The notes under the pieces are model-generated. The model did no database searches and had not been told where the DNA came from. It saw only the letters and a list, made by a program, of their open reading frames with translations. A DNA stretch of 64,000 nt from JACMQX01 sp044225675. GTDB lineage: Bacteria; Pseudomonadota; Gammaproteobacteria; Burkholderiales; Burkholderiaceae_C. Shown here one piece after another: positions 54,003 to 62,477 of the stretch (the first letter of the stretch is position 1; every line of letters begins with the position of its first letter). The position numbers and the translations under genes were made by a program. Location: the NCBI GenBank assembly GCA_044225675.1, contig JBGAIH010000009.1, positions 89,032 to 153,031 on the forward strand, in the 5' to 3' direction.

Positions 54003-55891
54003 CGATGACCACGCTGCTCGAAACGATCCATGAACCCGCGGACCTGCGCAGGCTGCCGCGCGCCGAACTCAAGACGCTGGCGGCCGAGCTGCGCGCCTTC
54101 CTGCTCGACAGCGTCTCGCGCACCGGCGGGCATCTGAGCTCCAACCTGGGCACCGTGGAACTCACCGTCGCGCTGCACTACGTCTTCGACACGCCGCGCG
54201 ACCGGCTCGTGTGGGACGTGGGGCACCAGACCTATCCGCACAAGATCCTCACCGGCCGGCGCGACCGCATGTCCACGCTGCGCCAGCTCGGCGGCCTGAG
54301 CGGCTTTCCGCAGCGTGCCGAAAGCGAGTACGACACCTTCGGCACCGCGCACTCGTCGACCAGCATCTCGGCGGCCCTGGGCATGCTGCTGGCCGCGCGC
54401 CAGAAGGGCGAGGAGCGCCATGCCGTGGCCATCATCGGCGACGGTGCCATGACCGCCGGCATGGCCTTCGAGGCGCTCAACAACGCGGGCGTGTCGGACT
54501 CCAACCTGCTGGTCATCCTCAACGACAACGACATGAGCATCAGCCCGCCGGTCGGCGCGCTCAACCGCTACCTCGCCCAGCTCATGAGCGGCCAGTTCTA
54601 TGCCGCCGCCAAGAACGCCGGCAAGACGGTGCTCAAGGTCGCGCCCCCGCTGTTCGAGCTGGCCAAGCGCTTCGAGCAGCAGGCCAAGGGCATGGTGGTG
54701 CCGGCCACGCTGTTCGAGAAGTTCGGCTTCAATTACATCGGCCCGATCGACGGCCACGACCTCGACTCGCTGATCCCGACGCTCGAGAACATCAAGCAGC
54801 TCAAGGGCCCGCAGTTCCTGCACGTGGTCACGCGCAAGGGCCAGGGCTACAAGCTGGCCGAGGCCGACCCGGTGGCCTATCACGGCCCCGGCAAGTTCGA
54901 TCCGGCGGTGGGCATCACGCCGCCGGCCACACCGCCGCGCCACACCTTCACCCAGGTCTTCGGGCAATGGCTGTGCGACATGGCGGCGCAGGACAGCCGC
55001 CTCGTGGGCATCACGCCGGCCATGCGCGAGGGCTCGGGCATGGTGGAATTCGAGCGCCGCTTCCCTGACCGGTACTACGACGTCGGCATTGCCGAGCAGC
55101 ATGCCGTCACCTTTGCCGCCGGCATCGCCTGCGAAGGGCTCAAGCCTGTCGTGGCGATCTACTCGACCTTTCTGCAGCGCGCCTATGACCAGCTCATCCA
55201 CGACGTGGCCCTGCAGAAGCTGCCGGTGGTGTTCGCGCTGGACCGTGCGGGCCTCGTCGGCGCCGATGGTGCCACCCATGCAGGCGCCTATGACATCGCC
55301 TACCTGCGCTGCATTCCCAACATGTCGGTGGCCTGCCCGTCGGACGAGCGCGAGTGCCGCCAACTGCTGAGCACTGCCTTCGCGCAGGACCATCCTGTAG
55401 CCGTGCGCTACCCGCGCGGCGCGGGCATCGGCGCGCAGCCGGCCGATGACCTGCAGCCCCTGCCGTTCGGCAAGGGCGTGATGCGGCGTGAGGGCCGGGG
55501 CCTGGCCATCCTCGCATTCGGCACCCTGTTGCATCCCGCGATGCAGGCGGCGGAGCGCCTGGGCGCGACGGTGGTCGACATGCGCTGGGCCAAACCGCTC
55601 GACCTTGAGCTTCTGCATGCCGTTGCCGCTTCGCATGAAGCGATCGTCACGGTCGAGGAGGGGGCCATCATGGGCGGCGCGGGCAGCGCCGTCTCCGAGG
55701 CCCTGCAGGCAGCGGGCATCCTGCGCCCGATGCTGCAGCTGGGCCTGCCCGACCGCTTCATCGAGCACGGCGATCCGGCACGTCTGCTGGCGATCGAGGG
55801 GCTCGACGCGGCGGGTATCGAGAAGTCCATCCTGGGGCGTTTCGGCGCCGTTGTGGAGCTGGGTCGCCCGTCGCTCAAGATCGTGAGCTGA
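53999..55891 (+). CDS. dxs: 1-deoxy-D-xylulose-5-phosphate synthase
   Basis: A 630-residue thiamine-diphosphate enzyme that commits pyruvate and glyceraldehyde-3-phosphate to the MEP isoprenoid path. The start at ATG 53999 overlaps the ispA stop; ATG 54005 is two codons later. The ThDP motif is IIGDGAMTAGMAFEALNNAG. Other marks are HLSSNLGTVELTVALHY, DVGHQTYPHKILTGR, VGIAEQHAVTFAAGIA and GLVGADGATHAGAYDIAYL. Length fits the family. With ispA this gives a local supply of farnesyl diphosphate. Confidence 0.97.
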   Translation: MTMTTLLETIHEPADLRRLPRAELKTLAAELRAFLLDSVSRTGGHLSSNLGTVELTVALHYVFDTPRDRLVWDVGHQTYPHKILTGRRDRMSTLRQLGGLSGFPQRAESEYDTFGTAHSSTSISAALGMLLAARQKGEERHAVAIIGDGAMTAGMAFEALNNAGVSDSNLLVILNDNDMSISPPVGALNRYLAQLMSGQFYAAAKNAGKTVLKVAPPLFELAKRFEQQAKGMVVPATLFEKFGFNYIGPIDGHDLDSLIPTLENIKQLKGPQFLHVVTRKGQGYKLAEADPVAYHGPGKFDPAVGITPPATPPRHTFTQVFGQWLCDMAAQDSRLVGITPAMREGSGMVEFERRFPDRYYDVGIAEQHAVTFAAGIACEGLKPVVAIYSTFLQRAYDQLIHDVALQKLPVVFALDRAGLVGADGATHAGAYDIAYLRCIPNMSVACPSDERECRQLLSTAFAQDHPVAVRYPRGAGIGAQPADDLQPLPFGKGVMRREGRGLAILAFGTLLHPAMQAAERLGATVVDMRWAKPLDLELLHAVAASHEAIVTVEEGAIMGGAGSAVSEALQAAGILRPMLQLGLPDRFIEHGDPARLLAIEGLDAAGIEKSILGRFGAVVELGRPSLKIVS

Positions 55892-56171
55892 GCGCCTGCC
55901 AGGCGCGGCGCCTGAGCGTCTTCGAATGCATTCGCCGGGCCTATTGCTTCATAGGTTCTCAGTGCTTTCCAGCCCGGAGTTCTATCCGCTTAGCACCTTG
56001 GGTCTGCTCCTTGCGGAAGGCTGAAAGTTAGCTGACGCATCGCGCGCTTCGAGGGAAAACCTGCCCGATCGGGTGCATGGCGCTTCCTACAATCTGCTGC
56101 GCTTCGGATGATGCCAAAAGTAGTGCACGGCGCACCGAAAGTGAAACCTTCAACCCGTGGAGATACATTCA

Positions 56172-57251
56172 ATGGATCGTCGTTCCCTCATCAAGCACGC
56201 CGGCATCGCCGGCGTCCTCGCAGCCGGTGCCGCACCCGCCGTGCATGCCCAGGCCGCCATCCGCTGGCGCATGGCGTCGAGTTTTCCCAAGTCGCTCGAC
56301 ACCATCTATGGCGGCGGTGAAGTCTTCGCCAAGGCCGTCAAGGCCATGTCCGGCGGCAAGTTCGAGATCTCGGTGCATGCGGCCGGTGAACTGATGCCTC
56401 CCTTCGGCGTGGTCGACGGCGTGCAGAACGGCACGGTCGAGATGTGCCACACCGTGCCTTATTACTTCTTCGGCAAGAACGAGGCATTTGCCATCGGCGC
56501 GGCCATTCCCTTCGGCATGAACTCGCGCCAGATGACGGCGTGGATGTTCGAGGGCAACGGCCGCAAGCTGATGAACGAGTTCTACAACGACTTCAACATG
56601 ACCAGCTTCGCGGGCGGCAACACCGGCGCGCAGATGGGCGGCTGGTTCCGCAAGGAAATCAAGACCGTGGCCGACTTGAAGGGCCTGAAGTTCCGCGTCG
56701 GCGGCTTCGCCGGCAAGGTGCTCGAGAAGCTGGGCGTCGTGCCGCAGAACATTCCGGGCGGAGAAATCTACCAGGGCCTCGAAAAGGGCACGATCGATGC
56801 CGCCGAATGGGTGGGTCCGTATGACGACCAGAAGCTCGGCTTCAACAAGGTCGCGCCGTACTACTACTACCCCGGCTGGTGGGAAGGCGGCCCGGAGGTC
56901 GACTTCTTCATCAACAACAAGGCGCTGGCAACCCTGTCGCCCGAGAACCGCGCCATCATCGAGGCCGCCTCGTCGGTCGCGCACGTGGACATGCAGGCCA
57001 AGTACGACGCCCGCAACCCCAACGCGCTCAAGCAGCTCGTGGGCAACAAGACCAAGGTTCTGCCGTTCCCTGCTGCCGTGCTCGACGCGTCCTTCAAGGC
57101 CGCGATGGAGACCTACGCCGAGATCGAGGCCAAGAACCCGGCCTGGAAGAAGATCTACAGCGACTACCGCGCATTCCAGCGCGACCAGATCCTGTGGTTC
57201 CGCTTTGCCGAGTCGCGCTTCGACACCTTCATGCAGTCCAAGAAGATCTGA
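56172..57251 (+). CDS. takP: TRAP transporter periplasmic receptor, TakP-like (copy 1)
   Basis: A 359-residue DctP-fold receptor for 2-oxoacids (alpha-keto acids). The start at ATG 56172 gives MDRRSLIKHAGIAGVLAAGA, a twin-arginine (Tat) signal cut after AVHAQ. By alignment from memory to Rhodobacter TakP, ligand residues Gln 154, Arg 175, Glu 212 and Trp 213 are present (GAQMGGWFR, RVGGFAG, AAEWVGPYDD), in the place where TakP holds pyruvate and a sodium ion. Copy 2 follows at 57458, and the permease genes converge from the other strand. The 280-base gap before it holds no gene; a TACAAT (56088-56093) may be the -10. Confidence 0.9.
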   Translation: MDRRSLIKHAGIAGVLAAGAAPAVHAQAAIRWRMASSFPKSLDTIYGGGEVFAKAVKAMSGGKFEISVHAAGELMPPFGVVDGVQNGTVEMCHTVPYYFFGKNEAFAIGAAIPFGMNSRQMTAWMFEGNGRKLMNEFYNDFNMTSFAGGNTGAQMGGWFRKEIKTVADLKGLKFRVGGFAGKVLEKLGVVPQNIPGGEIYQGLEKGTIDAAEWVGPYDDQKLGFNKVAPYYYYPGWWEGGPEVDFFINNKALATLSPENRAIIEAASSVAHVDMQAKYDARNPNALKQLVGNKTKVLPFPAAVLDASFKAAMETYAEIEAKNPAWKKIYSDYRAFQRDQILWFRFAESRFDTFMQSKKI

Positions 57252-57273
57252 TCTTTTTCGCGTCTGAATGCCG

Positions 57274-57315
57274 CGGGCGCCGCATCCCTTCGGGGGCGCG
57301 GCGCCCGTTGTTTTT
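57274..57315 (+). terminator. Intrinsic terminator between the two TakP-like genes
   Basis: CGGGCGCCGC (57274-57283) pairs with GCGGCGCCCG (57298-57307), a ten-base stem, followed by TTGTTTTT. It makes the two receptor genes separate transcripts. Confidence 0.85.
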
Positions 57316-57390
57316 CGGGCCGCAATTCCATCGTGTGCAGGCAGTGTGCACAGAGCATTCGAAAGCGTTAAATCGCGCGGGTTAGCCCTA

Positions 57391-57419
57391 ATGACCGAGG
57401 TATCACGCACTCCTAGACT
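57391..57419 (+). promoter_or_regulatory. Putative promoter of the second TakP-like gene
   Basis: ATGACC (57391-57396) could serve as -35 and TAGACT (57414-57419) as -10 with a 17-base spacer. A start site about seven bases downstream would leave a leader of about 30 bases with the ribosome site AAAGGAG at 57444-57450. Matches to the consensus are only partial. Confidence 0.4.
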
Positions 57420-57457
57420 CCGAACGGCTTAACACCGTAAACAAAGGAGCTAACACC

Positions 57458-58537
57458 ATGGATCGTCGATCAGTCATCAAGCATGCGGGCATTGCCGGCG
57501 TGCTGGCCGCAGGCGCAGCGCCCGCCGTGCATGCGCAGGCCGCCATCCGCTGGCGCCTGGCTTCCAGCTTTCCCAAGTCCCTGGACACGATCTTCGGCGC
57601 GGCCGACACCTTCGCCAAGAAGGTCAATGAGATGAGCGGCGGCAAGTTCACGGTGTCCACCCATGCTGCCGGTGAACTGATGCCCGCCTTCGGCGTGGTC
57701 GACGGCGTGCAGGCCGGCACGGTGGAGATCGCCCATACCGCTCCGTATTACTTCTTCGGCAAGGACGAGTGCTTCGCGCTCGGCTGCGCGATCCCCTTCG
57801 GCCTCAACAGCCGCCAGATGACGGCGTGGATGTACGAGGGCAACGGCCTCAAGCTCATGCGCGAGTTCTACGCCAAGTACAACATCGTCAACTTCCCGGG
57901 CGGCAACACGGGCTGCCAGATGGGTGGCTGGTACCGCAAGGAGATCAAGTCCGCCAAGGACATCAAGGGCCTGAAGATGCGCATCGGCGGCTTCGCCGGC
58001 CGCGTGCTCGAACGCATGGGCGGCGTGCCGCAGAACATCCCGGGCGGCGAGATCTACCAGGCGCTCGAGAAGGGCACGATCGACGCTGCCGAGTGGGTGG
58101 GACCGTACGACGACCAGAAGCTCGGCTTCAACAAGGTCGCGCCGTACTACTACTACCCCGGCTGGTGGGAAGGCGGCCCGCAGCTCGACTTCTTCGTCAA
58201 CGACAAGGCCCTGGCCGCGCTGTCTGCCGAAAACCGCGCCATCGTCGAATGCGCCGCAGCCTTCGCCCACACCGAGATGCAGGCCAAGTACGACGCCAAG
58301 AACCCCACCGCGCTCAAGCAGCTCGTGGGCAACAAGACCAAGGTCCTGCCGTTCTCCAAGGACATCCTGGACCTGGCCTTCAAGGAAGCCATGGCGGTCT
58401 ACAGCGAGCTCAACGGCAAGAACCCGGCCTGGAAGAAGATCTACGAAGACTACGCGAACTTCCGCAAGGACCAGAACCTGTGGTTCCGCTTCACGGAAGC
58501 GCGCTTCGACTCCTTCATGCAGACGCAGAAGCTCTGA
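57458..58537 (+). CDS. takP: TRAP transporter periplasmic receptor, TakP-like (copy 2)
   Basis: A 359-residue receptor aligned to copy 1 without gaps; my hand count gives 273 identical residues (76 %). It has the same Tat signal (MDRRSVIKHAGIAGVLAAGA) and the same ligand residues Gln 154, Arg 175, Glu 212 and Trp 213. The middle part is invariant in both copies (residues 203-241, GTIDAAEWVGPYDDQKLGFN and onward). Changes cluster in the N-terminal lobe (46-60) and in the helix near 310-325. The two may differ in ligand preference or be used in different conditions. Confidence 0.9.
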   Translation: MDRRSVIKHAGIAGVLAAGAAPAVHAQAAIRWRLASSFPKSLDTIFGAADTFAKKVNEMSGGKFTVSTHAAGELMPAFGVVDGVQAGTVEIAHTAPYYFFGKDECFALGCAIPFGLNSRQMTAWMYEGNGLKLMREFYAKYNIVNFPGGNTGCQMGGWYRKEIKSAKDIKGLKMRIGGFAGRVLERMGGVPQNIPGGEIYQALEKGTIDAAEWVGPYDDQKLGFNKVAPYYYYPGWWEGGPQLDFFVNDKALAALSAENRAIVECAAAFAHTEMQAKYDAKNPTALKQLVGNKTKVLPFSKDILDLAFKEAMAVYSELNGKNPAWKKIYEDYANFRKDQNLWFRFTEARFDSFMQTQKL

Positions 58538-58608
58538 GCCTCGACCGCCCCGGAGCCCTGGCTCCGGGCGCGGCAGGGCGGCATCGCACGAACGGCGCCG
58601 CCTCCCAC

Positions 58609-58636
58609 AAAAAAGCCCCGCATGCGGGGCTTTTTT
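58609..58636. terminator. Bidirectional intrinsic terminator between takP copy 2 and dctM
   Basis: A 28-base perfect palindrome: A-run, GCCCCGC, AT, GCGGGGC, T-run. It stops the plus-strand receptor gene and can also stop the minus-strand permease transcript. Confidence 0.92.
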
Positions 58637-58759
58637 CATGGAGGTCCGGGTGCCCGTGACATCGGAGGGGCGCTCTGCAGCGACCCCGTCCGATCATGCC
58701 GCGCCGGATGCAGCGCGGCGCTCGGCCCCGAGATGACGGAGCCGCGCGCCCTCGGCTGC

Positions 58760-60547
58760 TTACTTCTTCTCCTTGGCCAGTGCATCCTGCATGGCCTTCA
58801 TCGGATCGTCCTCGGCCGCGCTGCTGCCTTCGGCTGCCGAGGCGCCCTCGGCGGCGGGCGCTGCGGCATCGGAGCCGCCGAGCGTCGGCGGCGTCGCGGC
58901 GGGCTCTTCCTGCACCTCGATGATGACCTTGTCGAGATCGATCTTCTTTTCCTTGTCGAGGCCGCTGGAGACGATGCCCGGGAACGCGATGATCAGGGCG
59001 ACCATGACGATCTGGATCAGCACGAAGGGCACGGCGCCCCAGTAGATCTGCATGGTGGTGACGGGCTGGATCTCCTGCTTGGTCACCTTGTCGACGTAGG
59101 CCTTGTTGGGCGCCACGCTGCGCAGGTAGAACAGTGCGAAGCCGAAGGGCGGGTGCATGAACGAGGTCTGCATGTTCACGCCCAGCAGCACGCCGAACCA
59201 GATGAGGTCGATGCCCAGCTTTTCGGCCACGGGCGCCAGCAGCGGCACCACGATGAACGACAGTTCGAAGAAGTCCAGGAAGAACGCCAGGAAGAAGATC
59301 AGCACGTTCACCACGATCAGGAAGCCCAGCTGGCCGCCCGGCAGGTTGCCCAGCAGGTGCTCCACCCACTTGGGACCGTCCACGCCCTGGAACACCAGGC
59401 TGAAGATGGTCGAGCCCACCAGGATGAACACCACGAAGCACGACAGCTTGGTCGTGGTGTTGAGCGCCTGCTTGAGCAGCGAGAAGCTCAGACGTCCGCG
59501 GGCCGCGGCCATGATCAGCGCGCCCAGCGCACCCATGGCGCCGCCTTCGGTCGGCGTCGCGATGCCCAGGAAGATGGTGCCCAGCACGAGGAAGATCAGC
59601 AGCAGCGGCGGGATCAGCACGAAGGTCACGCGTTCGGCCATGCGCGACAGCAGGCCCAGGCGCGTCACCTTGTTGATGACGGCGATGACGAAGGCCAGGA
59701 TCACGCCCGCGCACATCGACACGACGATGGTCTCGTCCTTGGCGACGAAGTCGACCTTCGTGCCCTTCCACCAGGACAGGACGTCGGCGTAGTGTTCGCC
59801 GAAGAACACCGCGATGGCCGTGGACGCGACGGTCAGCACCAGCAGCGAGATCAGGCCCGACTTGCCGTTGTCTTCGCGGATCGTGCGGGCCTCGGGCGGC
59901 AGGGCCGGGACCATTTCGGGCCGGATGAAGGCCAGCAGGATCACGTAGCCGGCGTAGAAGGCCGTCAGGATGAAGCCGGGAATGAAGGCGCCCTTGTACA
60001 TGTCGCCCACCGAACGGCCCAGCTGGTCGGCCAGGATGATCAGCACGAGCGAGGGCGGGATGATCTGCGCGAGCGTGCCCGACGCGGCGATCACGCCCGA
60101 GGCCAGGCGGCGGTCATAGCCATAGCGCAGCATGATGGGCAGCGAGATCAGGCCCATGGAGATCACCGACGCGGCCACCACGCCGGTGGTGGCCGCCAGC
60201 AGCGCGCCGACGAAGATCACGGCGAGCGCCAGGCCGCCGCGCAGCGGACCGAACAGCTGGCCGATGGTTTCCAGCAGGTCCTCGGCCATGCCGCTGCGCT
60301 CGAGCACCAGGCCCATGAGCGTGAAGAACGGAATGGCCAGCAGGGTGTCGTTCTGCATGATGCCGAACAGTCGCAGCGGCAGCGCCTGCAGGAGCGCCTC
60401 GGGCAGCACGCCGAGTTCGACGCCGATGAAGCCGAAGAACAGGCCGCAGGCGCCGAGGCTGAAGGCGACCGGGAAGCCCAGCAGCAGGAAGATGATGAGC
60501 CCCACGAACATGATCGGGGCCAGGTTGTTGATGAAGAGTTGCAGCAT
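58760..60547 (-). CDS. dctM: TRAP transporter large permease DctM (TakM-like)
   Basis: A 595-residue membrane protein with about 14 hydrophobic segments; it couples sodium movement to solute uptake. Marks are GFPVAFSLGACGLFFGF, ASGTLAQIIPPSLVLIILAD, FLGIATPTEGGAMGALGA and FMHPPFGFALFYLRSVAP. It is longer than a usual DctM (about 430), with an extra loop and helices between about 210 and 300 (after FIRPEMVPALPPEARTIRED) and a C-terminal acidic, Ala-rich tail ending PMKAMQDALAKEKK. Long forms are seen in mannitol/chloroaromatic-type TRAP systems. The dctQ partner lies 13 bases upstream. Confidence 0.92.
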   Translation of the reverse strand: MLQLFINNLAPIMFVGLIIFLLLGFPVAFSLGACGLFFGFIGVELGVLPEALLQALPLRLFGIMQNDTLLAIPFFTLMGLVLERSGMAEDLLETIGQLFGPLRGGLALAVIFVGALLAATTGVVAASVISMGLISLPIMLRYGYDRRLASGVIAASGTLAQIIPPSLVLIILADQLGRSVGDMYKGAFIPGFILTAFYAGYVILLAFIRPEMVPALPPEARTIREDNGKSGLISLLVLTVASTAIAVFFGEHYADVLSWWKGTKVDFVAKDETIVVSMCAGVILAFVIAVINKVTRLGLLSRMAERVTFVLIPPLLLIFLVLGTIFLGIATPTEGGAMGALGALIMAAARGRLSFSLLKQALNTTTKLSCFVVFILVGSTIFSLVFQGVDGPKWVEHLLGNLPGGQLGFLIVVNVLIFFLAFFLDFFELSFIVVPLLAPVAEKLGIDLIWFGVLLGVNMQTSFMHPPFGFALFYLRSVAPNKAYVDKVTKQEIQPVTTMQIYWGAVPFVLIQIVMVALIIAFPGIVSSGLDKEKKIDLDKVIIEVQEEPAATPPTLGGSDAAAPAAEGASAAEGSSAAEDDPMKAMQDALAKEKK

Positions 60548-60560
60548 GGTCGGCTCCGGA

Positions 60561-61163
60561 TCAGTTGGCCTTGGCCTGTTTGGCTTCGGCGAGCCGCTGG
60601 ATGGCCTCGGCCAGCTCTTCCTCGGCGGTCTTCTCGATCTTCTTGGCCGTCGGGTCTTCGATCAGGCCCATGAGGAAGGCGATGCGCTTGATCAGCTCCG
60701 ACACGCCCTGCAGCAGCAGCAGGCCGAAGCCGAGCGGGATCATCGCGTACACCGGCCAGCGGATCAGGCCGCCGGCATTGGACGACACCTCGCCCGAGTG
60801 GTAGCCCTTGAGGAAGAACGGAATGCCGTAGTAGAGGATCGCCAGGCACACCGGCGTGAGGAACAGGGTGAAGCCGATGACGTCGATCCAGATCTGGGCG
60901 CGCTTGGACAGGCGGCTCGAGATCACGTCGATCTTCACGTGCTCGCCGTTGAGCAGCGTGTAGCCGGCCGCGATCAGGAAGGACGCGGCAAACAGGTACC
61001 ACTGCACTTCGAGGTAGGCATTCGAGCTCATGTTGAACACCTTGCGGACCACGGCGTTCACGCCGCTGATCACCGTGGAGGCAAAGATGAGCCAGATGAC
61101 GTATTTGCCGATCTGGCTGTTCAGCCAGTCGATGGCTCGCGAGAATTTGAGCAGGGCTTGCAT
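60561..61163 (-). CDS. dctQ: TRAP transporter small permease DctQ (TakQ-like)
   Basis: A 200-residue four-helix membrane protein, partner of DctM. Marks are YVIWLIFASTVISGVNAVVR, NAYLEVQWYLFAASFLIAAG and YTLLNGEHVKIDVISSRLS, with the conserved EVQW in the second helix. The C-terminus is a charged helix (KKIEKTAEEELAEAIQRLAE). It is encoded upstream of dctM on the minus strand, while the receptors lie on the plus strand. The 160-base gap to selD holds no gene. Confidence 0.92.
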   Translation of the reverse strand: MQALLKFSRAIDWLNSQIGKYVIWLIFASTVISGVNAVVRKVFNMSSNAYLEVQWYLFAASFLIAAGYTLLNGEHVKIDVISSRLSKRAQIWIDVIGFTLFLTPVCLAILYYGIPFFLKGYHSGEVSSNAGGLIRWPVYAMIPLGFGLLLLQGVSELIKRIAFLMGLIEDPTAKKIEKTAEEELAEAIQRLAEAKQAKAN

Positions 61164-61323
61164 GTCGTCTCCAGGATTGAGCCAGTCCTGCCAGACCGGG
61201 CCGGGTGGACCCGCTGGTAGTGCCAGGGCATCAGTTTTGAGGAAAGGTTAACCGGATAGTAGGCAAAGGCTGGCGGATTCTAGGGTGGACTATAGAAGGC
61301 AAGCTGACAGGTCTTTGACGGTG

Positions 61324-62460
61324 TTATCCCGTGGTCAGATGCACCTGTGCGCCCGCGCCAGGCCCCATCCGGCCCACCACCGCCGCCTCGCCGAAGCCGT
61401 GCCGGCCGAAGCAGTCGAGAACGGCTTGCACCGCATCGGGCGCGCAAGAGACCAGCAGGCCGCCGCTGGTCTGCGGGTCGGTCAGCAGGGCGCGCATCGG
61501 CTCGGGCAGGCCGGGCGCAAGCGTCACCTCATGGCCGTAGCTGGCCCAGTTGCGGCCGGACGCGCCCGTCACCAGGCCCTGGGCGGCGAGGTCGCGCACG
61601 CCGGGCAGCAGCGGCACCGCAGCCGCATCGAGTTCCAGGCGCAGGCCGGCGCCGCGCGCCAGCTCCAGGCCGTGCCCGAGCAGGCCGAAGCCGGTGACGT
61701 CGGTCAATGCGTGCACGCCTTCCATGGCCGCCAGCTCGATGCCGGGCCGGTTCAGCTGGGTCGTCACCGCGACCATGCGCGCATAGCCGTCGGCATCGAG
61801 CGCGTTCTTCTTGAGCGCCGCCGACAGGATGCCCACGCCCAGCGGCTTGCCCAGCACCAGCACGTCACCGGCCCGGGCCGCCGAATTGCGCTTGACCTGC
61901 GAAGGATGCACCAGCCCCATCACGACCAGACCGTAGATCGGCTCGACCGAATCGATGGTGTGGCCGCCCGCCACCGGGATGCCGGCATCGCGGCAGACGT
62001 CCTGGCCGCCGCGCAGGATGGCGCCGATGGTCTCCAGCGGCAGCACGTTCACCGGCATGCCGACGATGGCCAGGGCCATGATCGGCCGCCCGCCCATGGC
62101 GTAGACGTCGCTGATCGCATTGGTGGCGGCGATGCGGCCGAAGTCGTAGGGGTCGTCGACGATCGGCATGAAGAAGTCGGTGGTGGCCACCAGGGCCTGC
62201 TCGTCGTTGAGCTGCCAGACGGCGGCGTCGTCGGAGGTCTCGATGCCCACCAGCAGCTCGGGCGGCACCGGCAGGGCACCCGTGTTGCGCAGGATCTGCC
62301 CGAGCACGCCGGGAGCGATCTTGCAGCCGCAGCCGCCGCCGTGCGACAGCGAGGTGAGCCGGGGGCCGGGCGCGGGCACGCCGGGAGGGTCGGCGGAGGC
62401 TGGGGACGAAGGCGTGGGCGCGGCGGCCGGGAAAGGGCTGGCTGGTGTGTCGGACGTCAT
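61324..62460 (-). CDS. selD: Selenide, water dikinase
   Basis: A 378-residue ATP-dependent enzyme that makes selenophosphate. The catalytic motif is GGGCGCKIAPG (41-51) with Cys 44, Cys 46 and Lys 47, so this is the cysteine form and needs no UGA recoding. Other marks are TDFFMPIVDDPYDFGRIAAT, VAGGHTIDSVEPIYGLVV and LTDPQTSGGLLVS. The first 35 residues are Pro/Ser/Ala-rich. The start at ATG 62460 is used. It is divergent from the SenA-like gene with only 17 bases between the start codons, an arrangement that suggests joint expression. Confidence 0.95.
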   Translation of the reverse strand: MTSDTPASPFPAAAPTPSSPASADPPGVPAPGPRLTSLSHGGGCGCKIAPGVLGQILRNTGALPVPPELLVGIETSDDAAVWQLNDEQALVATTDFFMPIVDDPYDFGRIAATNAISDVYAMGGRPIMALAIVGMPVNVLPLETIGAILRGGQDVCRDAGIPVAGGHTIDSVEPIYGLVVMGLVHPSQVKRNSAARAGDVLVLGKPLGVGILSAALKKNALDADGYARMVAVTTQLNRPGIELAAMEGVHALTDVTGFGLLGHGLELARGAGLRLELDAAAVPLLPGVRDLAAQGLVTGASGRNWASYGHEVTLAPGLPEPMRALLTDPQTSGGLLVSCAPDAVQAVLDCFGRHGFGEAAVVGRMGPGAGAQVHLTTG

Positions 62461-62477
62461 GGCCCAATAATACGGAC

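Noticed and set aside
58622..60673. 683-residue plus-strand ORF opposite dctM
   Set aside because: His/Gln/Asp-rich antisense shadow; the dctM frame has full TRAP motifs.
61324..62460. Selenocysteine in SelD
   Set aside because: Motif is CGCK with cysteine codons and no in-frame TGA.
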